Source of the DNA: Lachnospiraceae bacterium
GTDB lineage: Bacteria; Bacillota_A; Clostridia; Lachnospirales; Lachnospiraceae
Length of the DNA: 64,000 nt
NCBI GenBank assembly: GCA_018365895.1
Contig: JAGZJD010000002.1
Coordinates: 1 to 64,000 of the forward strand
Direction of reading: 5' to 3'
A program made the position numbers and the translations under genes. Shown here one piece after another: positions 18,294-27,904 of this stretch (the stretch's first letter is position 1; each line of letters starts with the position of its first letter). The notes beneath the pieces were generated by a model. It made no database searches, was not told where the DNA came from, and saw only the letters and a program-made list of their open reading frames with translations.

Positions 18294-19991
18294 CTAATAA
18301 TGCATAATTACCGGAACACCTACATAAATCATATCATACAACGTAGCTGCCCCATTATATGTCATGTTGATACATCCATGAGACCCATAACCATCTTTAT
18401 ACCGGGTGCCTCCAAAAGAAGACTGCCATGTAGCGTCATGAAATCCGATTCCGGTCCATGTTACACGCATCCAGTAACTTACCGGTGTCTCATATTCCGG
18501 CTTTCCGTCTTCCTGTATCTCGCCTTTTAATACTTTATTTCTCATTTTTTCTAAAATAGAAAAAATTCCAGCCGGCGTTGCATGTTTTGGATCCGGCTTT
18601 CCTGTAACTACATCAGCCTCAAACGCACTTGCACCATCGACAATATACCACACATGCTGTGCAGATAAATCCACTTCAATAAATGTATTTCCCCAGTCAT
18701 TCGCTGCATGTATTACAGCTCTCTGACTATATTCCGGTTCTCTTGTTACCTGTTCGCTTCTTGTAATATTCCCAATCAACGCTTCTATCTCTGCGTCCTG
18801 ATCAATCTTCCAGCCATAAGAACCGCCTGATACCTGAGCTGTCTTTCCTGCCGGCGTCTGAATGGTTCTTGTTGTACCAACCGTATCATACCTTGCCGCC
18901 AGATCAGCAACATAAGCTGCTACTTGATCTCTATTTACTGCAACTGCCATATTAGCATCGGCAACAAGCCACTGTGAGATCAGAGTTCGATCCACAACTT
19001 CTGTATTAGGATTTAAATCATACGTAATCGCTGCATTCAGATAACTGTTCATTGTATCTTTTGCCGTTACAACTTCCTGAGACTGTGATGTGAACTGCGG
19101 TTTTGCGTAACACTCCTCAGATTCCATTTCCAGTGTCGGCTGAAACTGATTAATTGCCTCTGCCACTTTTGTACGAAACACCTCATCATTGACCTGTGTT
19201 CCATATGTTTCAGGCTGAATTACATATTCTGTTCCATTAAATACCGGTACAGCAGAAACTGGCGGTGTCTGATTCTCCGGCTGCATGATCGTCAGTGATG
19301 TAATCTTCTCATTCAAAGCATTTTCATCGTATTTTACCCCAATGCTAGTCTGAACTTTGTCTTTCTTCCAAAATGCCTGCGGCCAAAGAAATGGATTCTG
19401 TTTCTCAAGGTACTTTTTCAATTCTGTGCCCGGCTGATATTCAAGGCCAATTTCAGAACCTAAAATCTGTTCCTGTCCCCCATCCAGCTCTTTCAATGCT
19501 AATGTATAACCACTTACCTGAGATTCCATATATTCTTCTACATCTGCAACTGTTTTCCCGGAAAAGTCTTTTCCATTAATTTCTGTAAAAAAGTAGTAGT
19601 GTTCCTGAAAATAAAAAGCAGCTCCAAAATAAACTGCCAGAAGTACACCCAAGATACTTCCCACAGTAATCCCAATAATCTTACGACGTTTTTTTTGTTT
19701 TTTATAATTTTCTAGTTCTTCCTCATAAGACTCTTCTTCATCTGAAAACTCATCATCTTCGTAATCATCATATTCATCTTCATACTCATCTTCTTCGGAA
19801 TCGTCGTATTCGTCTTCATACTCATCTTCTTCGGAATCATCGTATTCATCTTCATACTCATCTTCTTCGGAATCGTCGTATTCATCTTCATACTCATCTT
19901 CTTCGGAATCGTCGTATTCATCTTCATGGGCACGCCAATTCTGATCTATATCTTCTTGAGATTTTATATCTTTCTTCTTAAAATTGCTCAT
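18294..19991 (-). CDS. L,D-transpeptidase with acidic repeat tail
   Basis: A 565-residue type II membrane protein that should make 3-3 peptidoglycan cross-links or attach proteins. The cytoplasmic N-terminus has five 12-residue acidic repeats (DEYDDSEEDEYE type, residues 24-83), then a Lys/Arg cluster and one membrane span (about 104-127). A peptidoglycan-binding-like region follows. The YkuD catalytic domain is at the C-terminus with HDATWQSSFGG and the active-site SHGCINM. First gene before tgt and yajC. A 55-codon relic of a similar catalytic end lies at 42085-42252. Confidence 0.9.
   Translation of the reverse strand: MSNFKKKDIKSQEDIDQNWRAHEDEYDDSEEDEYEDEYDDSEEDEYEDEYDDSEEDEYEDEYDDSEEDEYEDEYDDYEDDEFSDEEESYEEELENYKKQKKRRKIIGITVGSILGVLLAVYFGAAFYFQEHYYFFTEINGKDFSGKTVADVEEYMESQVSGYTLALKELDGGQEQILGSEIGLEYQPGTELKKYLEKQNPFLWPQAFWKKDKVQTSIGVKYDENALNEKITSLTIMQPENQTPPVSAVPVFNGTEYVIQPETYGTQVNDEVFRTKVAEAINQFQPTLEMESEECYAKPQFTSQSQEVVTAKDTMNSYLNAAITYDLNPNTEVVDRTLISQWLVADANMAVAVNRDQVAAYVADLAARYDTVGTTRTIQTPAGKTAQVSGGSYGWKIDQDAEIEALIGNITRSEQVTREPEYSQRAVIHAANDWGNTFIEVDLSAQHVWYIVDGASAFEADVVTGKPDPKHATPAGIFSILEKMRNKVLKGEIQEDGKPEYETPVSYWMRVTWTGIGFHDATWQSSFGGTRYKDGYGSHGCINMTYNGAATLYDMIYVGVPVIMHY
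19743..19922. repeat. five tandem 36-bp repeats
   Basis: Inside the L,D-transpeptidase gene, residues 24-83 are coded by five 36-bp units: four code for the same 12 residues and the fifth is diverged (DEYDDYEDDEFS). Few synonymous changes separate the four copies, which suggests recent duplication and possible copy-number change by slippage. Confidence 0.9.
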
Positions 19992-20028
19992 GCAGTACTC
20001 TCCTTACTATTTCTGTCCATATGCGGTC

Positions 20029-20034
20029 ATTATA
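20029..20034 (-). promoter_or_regulatory. probable -10 of the L,D-transpeptidase gene
   Basis: TATAAT on the minus strand, with only a weak -35 (TGTACT) 17 bp upstream; about 38 bp before the start codon. Confidence 0.45.
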
Positions 20035-20071
20035 ATACGAAAAAAACGAAAAGTACAGTCCAAAATAAGGA

Positions 20072-20120
20072 TTGCCTGTTTTTTTATCATCTTATATAAT
20101 GAATGTAACATTTTGTTACA
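20072..20120 (+). promoter_or_regulatory. aroC promoter with palindromic operator candidate
   Basis: TTGCCT (20072-20077), 17 bp spacer, TATAAT (20095-20100). Directly after it lies TGTAACA-TTT-TGTTACA (20104-20120), a perfect 7-3-7 inverted repeat over the expected transcription start, in the right place for a repressor site. It lacks a T tract and is short of the gene, so it is not a terminator. Confidence 0.6.
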
Positions 20121-20186
20121 AACATGTCATTTACATACAATATTTGTCAATTATTCGAAAAATATTACTTCAGAAAGGATGATTTT

Positions 20187-21296
20187 ATGTCTGGATCAAT
20201 TTACGGACAACTTTTTACAATTACAACATGGGGAGAATCCCACGGAGCCGGCATTGGCGTCGTTATCGATGGCTGTCCTGCCGGGCTTTTGCTGGAGGCC
20301 AGCGATATTCAGCACTATTTAAATAGGAGAAAACCCGGGCAAAGCCGTTTTACTACTGCCAGAAAAGAAAACGATTCTGTAGAAATCCTCTCCGGTGTTT
20401 TCGAAGGACGCACAACCGGAACTCCCATCTCTCTTCTTGTCAGAAACACTGATCAGCATTCCAAAGATTATGGAAATTTAAAAAACTGTTACCGACCTGG
20501 ACACGCTGATTACACCTTTGACAGTAAGTTTGGATTTCGGGACTACCGCGGCGGTGGACGCTCTTCCGGACGAGAAACAATCGGTCGTGTCGCTGCCGGA
20601 GCTATTGCTGCCAAAATTCTGAAAGAACTGAATATTCACGTTTGTGCTTATACAAAAGCAATTGGTCCTATTGTGATTAAAACATCCGAGTATGATTTCT
20701 CGCAACTTGGAGAAAATCCTCTTTATATGCCGCATAAGGAAAAAGCTATCCTGGCATCCGAATATCTTTCCAATTGTATTTCTCATCAAGATTCCTGCGG
20801 CGGAATTATTGAATGCCAGATTACCGGAATGCCTTCCGGCATAGGTGATCCTGTATTTGAAAAACTGGATGCTAATCTGGCTAAGGCAGTTCTCTCCGTA
20901 GGAGCAGTAAAAGGCTTTGAAATTGGAGACGGATTTGAAGCCGCTTGTGCAATGGGAAGTGAACATAATGATTCTTTCTGCTCTGAAACTACAAAAGCCG
21001 GGCAAAAGATTTCCAAACGGACAAACCATTCCGGAGGAGTGCTTGGCGGAATGAGCGATGGCAGTACCATTTGTTTCCGGGCCGCTGTAAAACCAACTCC
21101 ATCTATTTCACATCCGCAGAAGACAGTCACCGCATCCGGTGAAGAAATAGAGCTGAGTATTCATGGGAGACATGATCCGATTATTGTTCCAAGAGCTGTT
21201 GTCGTGATAGAATCTATGGCCGCTATTACTGTTCTTGATGCACTTTTAAAAAATATGAGCGCCCGCATGGATTCTTTCCTTCGTTTCTATCAGTAA
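20187..21296 (+). CDS. aroC: chorismate synthase
   Basis: Last shikimate-pathway step, EPSP to chorismate, needing reduced FMN. 369 residues from the ATG at 20187; an open frame extends 21 codons upstream without a ribosome site, while AGAAAGGATG lies before the chosen start. Motifs GESHG, FRDYRGGGRSSGRET and NHSGGVLGGMSDG are present. It is separate from aroF-aroB-aroE and has its own promoter. Confidence 0.95.
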   Translation: MSGSIYGQLFTITTWGESHGAGIGVVIDGCPAGLLLEASDIQHYLNRRKPGQSRFTTARKENDSVEILSGVFEGRTTGTPISLLVRNTDQHSKDYGNLKNCYRPGHADYTFDSKFGFRDYRGGGRSSGRETIGRVAAGAIAAKILKELNIHVCAYTKAIGPIVIKTSEYDFSQLGENPLYMPHKEKAILASEYLSNCISHQDSCGGIIECQITGMPSGIGDPVFEKLDANLAKAVLSVGAVKGFEIGDGFEAACAMGSEHNDSFCSETTKAGQKISKRTNHSGGVLGGMSDGSTICFRAAVKPTPSISHPQKTVTASGEEIELSIHGRHDPIIVPRAVVVIESMAAITVLDALLKNMSARMDSFLRFYQ

Positions 21297-21299
21297 GGC

Positions 21300-21327
21300 T
21301 TGCATTTTTCGACAAAACAGATATAAT
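21300..21327 (+). promoter_or_regulatory. promoter of the potABCD operon
   Basis: TTGCAT (21300-21305), 16 bp spacer, TATAAT (21322-21327), starting just after the aroC stop. About 60 nt of leader precede potA. Confidence 0.6.
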
Positions 21328-21389
21328 TTAAGAAGATTATTCAGAACAGTCAGACATTTGACATATTATCATGTACAGGAGGGTATCAC

Positions 21390-22463
21390 GTGGCGAATAA
21401 ATTAATTGACATTGTTAATATTTCTAAATCTTATGGGGATAATCTTGTCCTCGATGAATTGAATCTCTACATCCGAGAGAACGAATTTCTGACTCTGCTT
21501 GGACCGAGTGGATGCGGAAAAACAACTTTACTTCGAATTCTTGGCGGATTTGAAACTCCAGACTCCGGAAAAGTTATTTTCGATGGCAAAGACATTACGA
21601 ATCTTGCCCCAAATAAACGTCAGCTGAATACCGTATTTCAGAAATATGCGCTCTTTACACATATGACAATTGCTGAAAATATTGCTTTTGGACTAAAGAT
21701 CAAAGGCAAATCAAAAGCTTATATTCAGGATAAGATTAAATATGCATTGAAGCTTGTGAATCTGGATGGATTTGAAAACCGCTCTGCCGACTCTCTAAGC
21801 GGCGGACAGCAGCAGCGAATTGCCATTGCAAGAGCTATTGTCAATGAACCAAAGGTACTCCTTCTTGACGAGCCTCTCGGTGCCCTCGACTTAAAGCTTC
21901 GCCAAGATATGCAGTACGAGTTGATCCGACTGAAAAATGAACTTGGAATTACTTTTATTTATGTTACCCATGATCAGGAAGAAGCCCTTACCATGTCTGA
22001 CACCATTGTTGTCATGAATCAGGGCTATATTCAGCAGATTGGTACACCGGAAGATATTTACAATGAACCGGAAAATGCTTTCGTGGCAGACTTCATCGGT
22101 GACAGTAACATTATTTCAGGACGCATGATCCGCGACCGTCTTGTTAACATCCTCGGTGCAGATTTTGAGTGTGTTGATACCGGATTTGGACGCAACCGAC
22201 CAGTCGATGTTGTAATCCGCCCGGAAGATATTGATCTTGTCAAGCCAAATGAAGGCGTTATTAACGGAATTGTCACACACTTAATTTTCAAAGGTGTACA
22301 CTATGAGATGGAAGTTTCTGCTAATAATTATGATCTGCTCGTCCACAGTACCGATATGTTTCCGGTTGGTACAGAAGTTGGAATCCGAGTAGATCCATTT
22401 GATATCCAGATAATGAACAAACCGGAATCTGAAGATGAGGAGGCTGTAAACATTGAAGAATAA
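21390..22463 (+). CDS. potA: spermidine/putrescine ABC transporter ATPase
   Basis: 357 residues. Walker [10 protein letters not shown], signature LSGGQQQR, Walker [12 protein letters not shown] and the His-switch VTHDQEEA are intact, and a C-terminal TOBE-like regulatory domain follows. The start is GTG with AGGAGGG six bases upstream. Energises the permeases coded downstream; polyamine specificity comes from the PotD-like domain in the same operon. Confidence 0.92.
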   Translation: MANKLIDIVNISKSYGDNLVLDELNLYIRENEFLTLLGPSGCGKTTLLRILGGFETPDSGKVIFDGKDITNLAPNKRQLNTVFQKYALFTHMTIAENIAFGLKIKGKSKAYIQDKIKYALKLVNLDGFENRSADSLSGGQQQRIAIARAIVNEPKVLLLDEPLGALDLKLRQDMQYELIRLKNELGITFIYVTHDQEEALTMSDTIVVMNQGYIQQIGTPEDIYNEPENAFVADFIGDSNIISGRMIRDRLVNILGADFECVDTGFGRNRPVDVVIRPEDIDLVKPNEGVINGIVTHLIFKGVHYEMEVSANNYDLLVHSTDMFPVGTEVGIRVDPFDIQIMNKPESEDEEAVNIEE

Positions 22464-23355
22464 CGAAACCGCTATGAAAAAAGATTTTTTTTCCGATCGG
22501 GTTCGGGAGATTTTTCTTCGTTGGAAAAATGAATGCGGAAAAAACAAAAAGAAATATCTTGCCGGCCCATATCTGTTCTGGTCTGTCTCTTTTACAATCA
22601 TCCCACTGTTGATGATTTTCTATTATGGACTGACCGATGCAGACGGTGCATTTACGTTCGCAAATATTGCTGAAATCACAACTCCCGAGAACTTAAAAGC
22701 GCTCGGTCTTGCGCTCCTGCTTTCTCTTATCAGTACCTTAATCTGCCTGATTCTTGCCTATCCATTGGCAATGATCCTTGCAAATTCTAACGTAAATCAT
22801 ACAAGTTTTCTTGTGCTGATCTTCATCCTCCCAATGTGGATGAACTTTCTTTTGCGTACACTTGCTTGGCAGACACTGCTTGAGAAAAACGGCGTCATTA
22901 ACAGCATCCTTGGGTTCTTTCATCTTCCGGCGCTGGAAATTATTAATACTCCTTACGCAATTATCCTTGGTATGGTATATAATTTTCTTCCGTTCATGGT
23001 GCTGCCAATCTACAATGTTCTCGTAAAGATTGATAAAGATGTTATCCACGCCGCAAAAGATCTTGGCGCCAATAATGTACAGACATTTTTCAAAATCATT
23101 GTACCGCTCAGCCTCCCGGGCATTATCAGCGGAGTTACAATGGTATTTATCCCTGCACTGACAACCTTTGTCATCTCCGATCTTCTTGGCGGAAGTAAGA
23201 TTCTGCTCATCGGCAATGTCATCGAACAGGAATTTAAGCAGAGCAGTAACTGGAACGTGGGAAGCGGACTTTCCATTGTACTGATGATCTTCATCCTCAT
23301 CAGTATGGCCATCATCGGCAAATACGATAAAGACGGGGAGGGTACGGCATTCTAA
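22453..23355 (+). CDS. potB: polyamine ABC transporter permease PotB
   Basis: A 300-residue inner permease with about six membrane helices and the EAA loop near [14 protein letters not shown]. The gene overlaps the end of potA. The TTG at 22453 is chosen because GAGGAGG lies nine bases before it; the first ATG (22474) is some 30 bases away from that site. Partners the PotC half of the next gene. Confidence 0.9.
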   Translation: MKNNETAMKKDFFSDRVREIFLRWKNECGKNKKKYLAGPYLFWSVSFTIIPLLMIFYYGLTDADGAFTFANIAEITTPENLKALGLALLLSLISTLICLILAYPLAMILANSNVNHTSFLVLIFILPMWMNFLLRTLAWQTLLEKNGVINSILGFFHLPALEIINTPYAIILGMVYNFLPFMVLPIYNVLVKIDKDVIHAAKDLGANNVQTFFKIIVPLSLPGIISGVTMVFIPALTTFVISDLLGGSKILLIGNVIEQEFKQSSNWNVGSGLSIVLMIFILISMAIIGKYDKDGEGTAF

Positions 23356-25241
23356 TGAAAAAAATATTACAGAAAACTTATTTAGGAATTATTTTCTTTC
23401 TTTTATATGCTCCAATCGTCACATTGATGATTCTTTCGTTTAATAATTCCAAAACCCGCGCAAAATGGGGCGGCTTTACTGGAAAATGGTATATTAAGCT
23501 CTTTCAGAATGAGCAGATCATGAATGCGCTCTATTCGACACTTATCATTGCTGTACTGGCAGCAGCAATTGCCACTGTCCTTGGAACAATGGCAGCCATT
23601 GGAATTCAGTCTATGAAGCAGCGAAGTAAAACAATTACGCTTGGTATCACAAATATTCCAATGCTTAACGGCGAAATTGTAATGGGAATTTCTCTCATGC
23701 TGCTTTTTATTGCAGGACGTATCAATCTCGGATTCGGTACAATCCTAATGTCACATATTACTTTTTGTGTTCCTTATGTTGTACTTAATGTTCTTCCGAA
23801 ATTAAAACAAACAAGCCGTTACACTTACGAAGCCGCACTGGATCTCGGTGCATCACCGCTCTACGCATTTTTTAAAGTAGTGTTCCCGGATATCCTTCCA
23901 GGTGTTATTTCCGGCTTCCTGTTAGCATTTACAATGTCCCTTGATGATTTTGTGATTACTCACTTCACAAAAGGTCCGGGAATTGATACATTATCTACAA
24001 AGATCTATAGTGAAGTGCGAAAGGGAATCAAACCTGAAATGTATGCACTGTCCACTCTTTTATTCGGTACTGTCTTAATTCTCTTACTGCTTGTGAATAT
24101 GGAACCGGATACAACTGCAAAATCATCTAAAACTTCTCGCAGATTTTCTCATTTTCTGCAGAAAAAACCGGTACGGATTTTCTTACGCCGCATTGTTCCT
24201 GCTGTGATGGTACTTGTTATCATCGCCGGCGGCTTTTTCTATGGTTCAAAAGAAACGATTACAGGTGATAATCAGGTTATTGTATACAACTGGGGTGAAT
24301 ACCTTGATCCGGAAACAATCACACTCTTTGAAGAAGAAACCGGAATCAATGTTGTTTATGAAGAATTTGAGACAAACGAGATCATGTATCCAAAGGTGCA
24401 GTCCGGTGCCATTGCCTATGATGTCGTCTGCCCTTCTGATTACATGATCCAGCGTATGATCAAAAATGATCTTCTGGCAGAAATTAACTTTGATAACATT
24501 CCAAATATCAAAAATATCGGTCCGACTTATATGAAAACTTCACAACAGTTTGATCCGGAAAATAAATACTCTGTTCCATACTGTTGGGGTACTGTTGGTA
24601 TTCTCTATAATAAAACGATGGTAGACGAGCCAATCGACAGCTGGTCTGTTCTTTGGGATAAAAAATACAAAGATAACATTCTCATGCAGGACAGCGTCCG
24701 AGATGCTTTCGCTGTTGCATTAAAGCTCTCCGGTCATTCTTTGAATTCTGCAGACCTTGATGAACTGACTGCTGCCAGAGATCTTTTGATTAAACAGAAA
24801 CCTCTCGTACAGGCCTATGTCATTGACCAGGTGCGTGATAAAATGATCGGAAATGAAGCAGCAATTGGCGTTATTTATTCTGGAGAAGCAATATATACAC
24901 AGAACGAAAATAAAGATTTGGAATATGTAGTTCCAAAAGAAGGCTCTAATGTCTGGATTGATTCCTGGGTTATTCCAAAGAATGCAAAGCATAAGGACAA
25001 TGCAGAGGCATTTATCAATTTCCTCTGTCGTCCCGACATTGCAAAAATGAACTTTGACTACATTACCTACTCTACGCCAAATGAAGCGGCTCGCGCCCTG
25101 ATCGAAGATGAAGCTCTTCGAAATAATACAATTGCTTTCCCTGGCCCGGAGATTTTAGAACGTTGTGAAACTTTTTCTTATCTTGGCAATGAAACAAATG
25201 ATATTTACAATGAACTCTGGAGAGAGGTAAAATCCAATTAA
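23355..25241 (+). CDS. PotC permease fused to PotD binding protein
   Basis: A 628-residue fusion. Residues 1-250 are a PotC-type permease with an EAA loop (EAALDLGASPLYAFFK, from 159). A short basic linker and an extra membrane span (about 280-296) follow. Residues 308-628 form a PotD-type polyamine-binding domain starting VYNWGEYLDPE, outside the cell. The binding protein is thus tethered to the channel instead of being a free lipoprotein. The start codon overlaps the potB stop (TAATG). No other binding protein is in this operon. Confidence 0.93.
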   Translation: MKKILQKTYLGIIFFLLYAPIVTLMILSFNNSKTRAKWGGFTGKWYIKLFQNEQIMNALYSTLIIAVLAAAIATVLGTMAAIGIQSMKQRSKTITLGITNIPMLNGEIVMGISLMLLFIAGRINLGFGTILMSHITFCVPYVVLNVLPKLKQTSRYTYEAALDLGASPLYAFFKVVFPDILPGVISGFLLAFTMSLDDFVITHFTKGPGIDTLSTKIYSEVRKGIKPEMYALSTLLFGTVLILLLLVNMEPDTTAKSSKTSRRFSHFLQKKPVRIFLRRIVPAVMVLVIIAGGFFYGSKETITGDNQVIVYNWGEYLDPETITLFEEETGINVVYEEFETNEIMYPKVQSGAIAYDVVCPSDYMIQRMIKNDLLAEINFDNIPNIKNIGPTYMKTSQQFDPENKYSVPYCWGTVGILYNKTMVDEPIDSWSVLWDKKYKDNILMQDSVRDAFAVALKLSGHSLNSADLDELTAARDLLIKQKPLVQAYVIDQVRDKMIGNEAAIGVIYSGEAIYTQNENKDLEYVVPKEGSNVWIDSWVIPKNAKHKDNAEAFINFLCRPDIAKMNFDYITYSTPNEAARALIEDEALRNNTIAFPGPEILERCETFSYLGNETNDIYNELWREVKSN

Positions 25242-25256
25242 TACGGGAGTTTCCAA

Positions 25257-26138
25257 ATGAAACGAATATTTTACTACACGATTCCACTGAAATTTAATAA
25301 TGCCCCTCTGCTTGACTTTCTGAAAGCAGAGGGGTACTCCCATCAGGTTATTACGCACTTGAAGCGAACGATGAACGGAATCCTTCTGAATGGAATTTGG
25401 GCACATACATGGGATATTCTTCACACGAATGACTATCTGACCATTCAACTTGTGGAAAATATCTCCTCTGAAAATATCGTTCCTGCAGATCTTCCTCTAA
25501 ATATCGTCTATGAAGATGAAGATCTCCTTGTAATCAATAAACCGGCCTGCATGCCAATTCATCCCTCTCAGGGAAATTATGACAATACCTTGGCCAATGC
25601 ACTCGCGTGGCATTATCGTTCACTCGGTGAACCATTTACTTATCGGTGCATCAATCGATTGGACAAAGATACAACAGGGCTTCTCATTGTAGCAAAACAT
25701 ATGTACAGCGCTTCTTTGCTCTATCATATGTCTGCTGAACGAAAAATCAGCCGGACTTATCTTGCAATTGCCGAAGGAGAAGTTCCGGAAGAAGGAACCA
25801 TTACCGCTCCTATTGCCCGGGCAGAAGGTTCTACCATTGAACGCTGTGTTGATGAAGAACGGGGCGAAACTGCCTGCACCCATTTCAAACGTCTTTCCTA
25901 TAAAGATGGCTATTCTCTCGTCTCATTAAAACTTGAGACAGGAAGAACACATCAGATCCGTGTCCATATGAAGTATATTGGGCACCCTCTTCCAGGTGAT
26001 TTTCTCTATCATCCGGATTATTCACGGATTCAGCGCCAGGCGCTTCATTCTTTCAAACTGTCCTTTCAACATCCTATTACAGGAGAACCAATGGCATTTC
26101 AGGCGCCAATTCCTGATGATATGAAAGTTTTCTTATAG
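25257..26138 (+). CDS. RluA-family pseudouridine synthase
   Basis: Isomerises uridines in rRNA or tRNA. 293 residues. The catalytic Asp lies in INRLDKDTTGLLI, with the C-terminal GRTHQIRVHM motif; a short S4-like region is at the N-terminus. It starts 16 bases after the fused pot gene, so probably shares its transcript. Which RluA-type target it has cannot be decided. Confidence 0.9.
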   Translation: MKRIFYYTIPLKFNNAPLLDFLKAEGYSHQVITHLKRTMNGILLNGIWAHTWDILHTNDYLTIQLVENISSENIVPADLPLNIVYEDEDLLVINKPACMPIHPSQGNYDNTLANALAWHYRSLGEPFTYRCINRLDKDTTGLLIVAKHMYSASLLYHMSAERKISRTYLAIAEGEVPEEGTITAPIARAEGSTIERCVDEERGETACTHFKRLSYKDGYSLVSLKLETGRTHQIRVHMKYIGHPLPGDFLYHPDYSRIQRQALHSFKLSFQHPITGEPMAFQAPIPDDMKVFL

Positions 26139-26156
26139 ACGATTAGAAATGCTCAT

Positions 26157-26207
26157 AAAAATACCGCTGACTTTCGGAAACATAAGTTCCGATGCAGCGG
26201 TATTTTT
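26157..26207. terminator. bidirectional terminator
   Basis: AAAATACCGCTG (26157-26168) pairs with CAGCGGTATTTTT, with a second inner pairing (cggaa/ttccg). A and T runs on both sides let it serve the converging pseudouridine synthase and nucleoside kinase genes. Confidence 0.9.
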
Positions 26208-26221
26208 GTATTTTCACTTTT

Positions 26222-27883
26222 CTATGCCTCAAAGCAGCTTCCGCCAATGAATTCACGGATGAGAGAATTGGTTGGCACAATCTCACTTCGACATCCCACA
26301 AAATAATCCAGAAACTTCAAAAGGCGTTTCGCCTCCGGATACTCTTTACAGTGCTTATCAATTCCAAAAAGAATCGGTTCGGCATATTGTTTCAGCACAG
26401 CCAGTTCATAGATTAGCGCAGAATTAAACATTACATCTGCCTCTTCCTGATATGGAAAGATATTCTCTTCCTCTCCCCGTCTGACGGAAGGCCACATAGC
26501 AATGGTCTGCTGTGCTGTTGTTCCTCTTGTTCTTGCATCTCTTACCATACGCCGGATCAGACGTCCGTCTGTTGTCGGAATCCGGTTATGCTCATCAATA
26601 TTTAGCTGCGTCAGCGCACTGATATAGATTTTGAATTTATTCTCTTTTGGAAGCTCATATGTCAGTGCATCATTCAGACAATGAATTCCTTCAATAATCA
26701 GAACATCATTCTTACCTAATTTCATCGTATTGCCCCGATATTCTCGTTTGCCTGTCTTAAAATTAAAGGTCGGCATGGCAACTTCTTTCCCTTTCAGCAA
26801 TTCATTTAAATCCCGATTCAACAGTTCGGTATCGATTGCTTCAATACATTCAAAATTATAGTTCCCATCTGCATCCAACGGAGTATCTTCCCGATTGTGG
26901 AAATAGTCATCCGCACCGATCGCATGCGGAATCAAACCATTCACACGGAGCTGAATCGCCAGACGTTTGGCAAAAGTAGTCTTTCCAGAGGAGGAAGGGC
27001 CTGCGATCAAAACAAATTTCACTTGAGGTCTCTCTGAGATCATTGTTGCAATTTCAGCTATTTTCTTCTCCTGTAATGCTTCCTGCACGAGAACTGCTTC
27101 ATGCTCATCTCCCTTTGTGATACGTTCATTGAGATCTCCTACATTTTCAATATTCTGCATATCTCCCCATCTGGTAGATTCTTTCAATACTTGAAAAAGC
27201 TTCATTTGAGGCGCAAAATCCGGTACTTTCTTCGGAGATGAAGCTTCCGGCATTTGGAGTACAAATCCCTCTTCCAGCAAATATAATTTGAAATATTTCA
27301 GATATCCGGCATCCGGCACCATATAGCCATAATAATAATCTTCAAATTCATTCATGCAGTAAATGTTCACACTGGAACTTCTGCGGTATTCAAACAATTT
27401 TGCTTTATCTGTCATACCATACTTTTCAAACAAATCTACTGCATTGTCTGTACTGATAGAACGCTTTTGGATTGGCATCCGCTGTTCGACCATACTTTTC
27501 ATATATCTTTCTACCTGATCCAGAAATGCCTGATCCAACTTCAGAGTTCCTTCTACGGTACAATAGTATCCTTTACTGACCGAATAATGGATTCTCACTT
27601 TCTTTACTTGATCTTGGCCTCCAACATCATGTACCGCCTTTACAAGCATTAGACACATGCTTCTGCGGTATGTTTGAATTCCGATTTCCTCTGATGTAGT
27701 CACAAAGGAAATGGCACAGTTTCTTTTTACTTTTTTTCGCAGCTCCCGGAGCTTTCCATCCGCAAATACGAGTACAATATCATTCTCATATCTGTCCTGG
27801 AACTCCTCTGCAATTTGCTGATATGTGGTTCCCGCCTCATATTGTCTCTCTTCCCCGTCTACAATGACTGTATAAAGCTCCAT
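26222..27883 (-). CDS. TGS-domain nucleoside (uridine-type) kinase
   Basis: A 553-residue fusion: an N-terminal TGS-like domain (about 1-65), a region like the second additional (editing) domain of threonyl-tRNA synthetase, and a C-terminal P-loop kinase of the uridine kinase/phosphoribulokinase family with GPSSSGKTTF and an acidic DDYFHNRE motif. Threonyl-tRNA-synthetase-like parts on a kinase suggest regulation or RNA contact, unproven. The ATG at 27883 has AGGAGG nine bases upstream; a TTG two codons earlier is too close to it. Last gene of the rpoD-trmK-nif3 run. Confidence 0.87.
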   Translation of the reverse strand: MELYTVIVDGEERQYEAGTTYQQIAEEFQDRYENDIVLVFADGKLRELRKKVKRNCAISFVTTSEEIGIQTYRRSMCLMLVKAVHDVGGQDQVKKVRIHYSVSKGYYCTVEGTLKLDQAFLDQVERYMKSMVEQRMPIQKRSISTDNAVDLFEKYGMTDKAKLFEYRRSSSVNIYCMNEFEDYYYGYMVPDAGYLKYFKLYLLEEGFVLQMPEASSPKKVPDFAPQMKLFQVLKESTRWGDMQNIENVGDLNERITKGDEHEAVLVQEALQEKKIAEIATMISERPQVKFVLIAGPSSSGKTTFAKRLAIQLRVNGLIPHAIGADDYFHNREDTPLDADGNYNFECIEAIDTELLNRDLNELLKGKEVAMPTFNFKTGKREYRGNTMKLGKNDVLIIEGIHCLNDALTYELPKENKFKIYISALTQLNIDEHNRIPTTDGRLIRRMVRDARTRGTTAQQTIAMWPSVRRGEEENIFPYQEEADVMFNSALIYELAVLKQYAEPILFGIDKHCKEYPEAKRLLKFLDYFVGCRSEIVPTNSLIREFIGGSCFEA

Positions 27884-27904
27884 CTGCAACTACCTCCTTA
27901 CGGT

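Noticed and set aside
19712..19933. Met/Lys/Thr-repeat protein in a second frame of the transpeptidase gene
   Set aside because: It is only the shadow of the 36-bp repeat in another frame.
20104..20120. Terminator before aroC
   Set aside because: No T tract and it sits at the start of the transcript.
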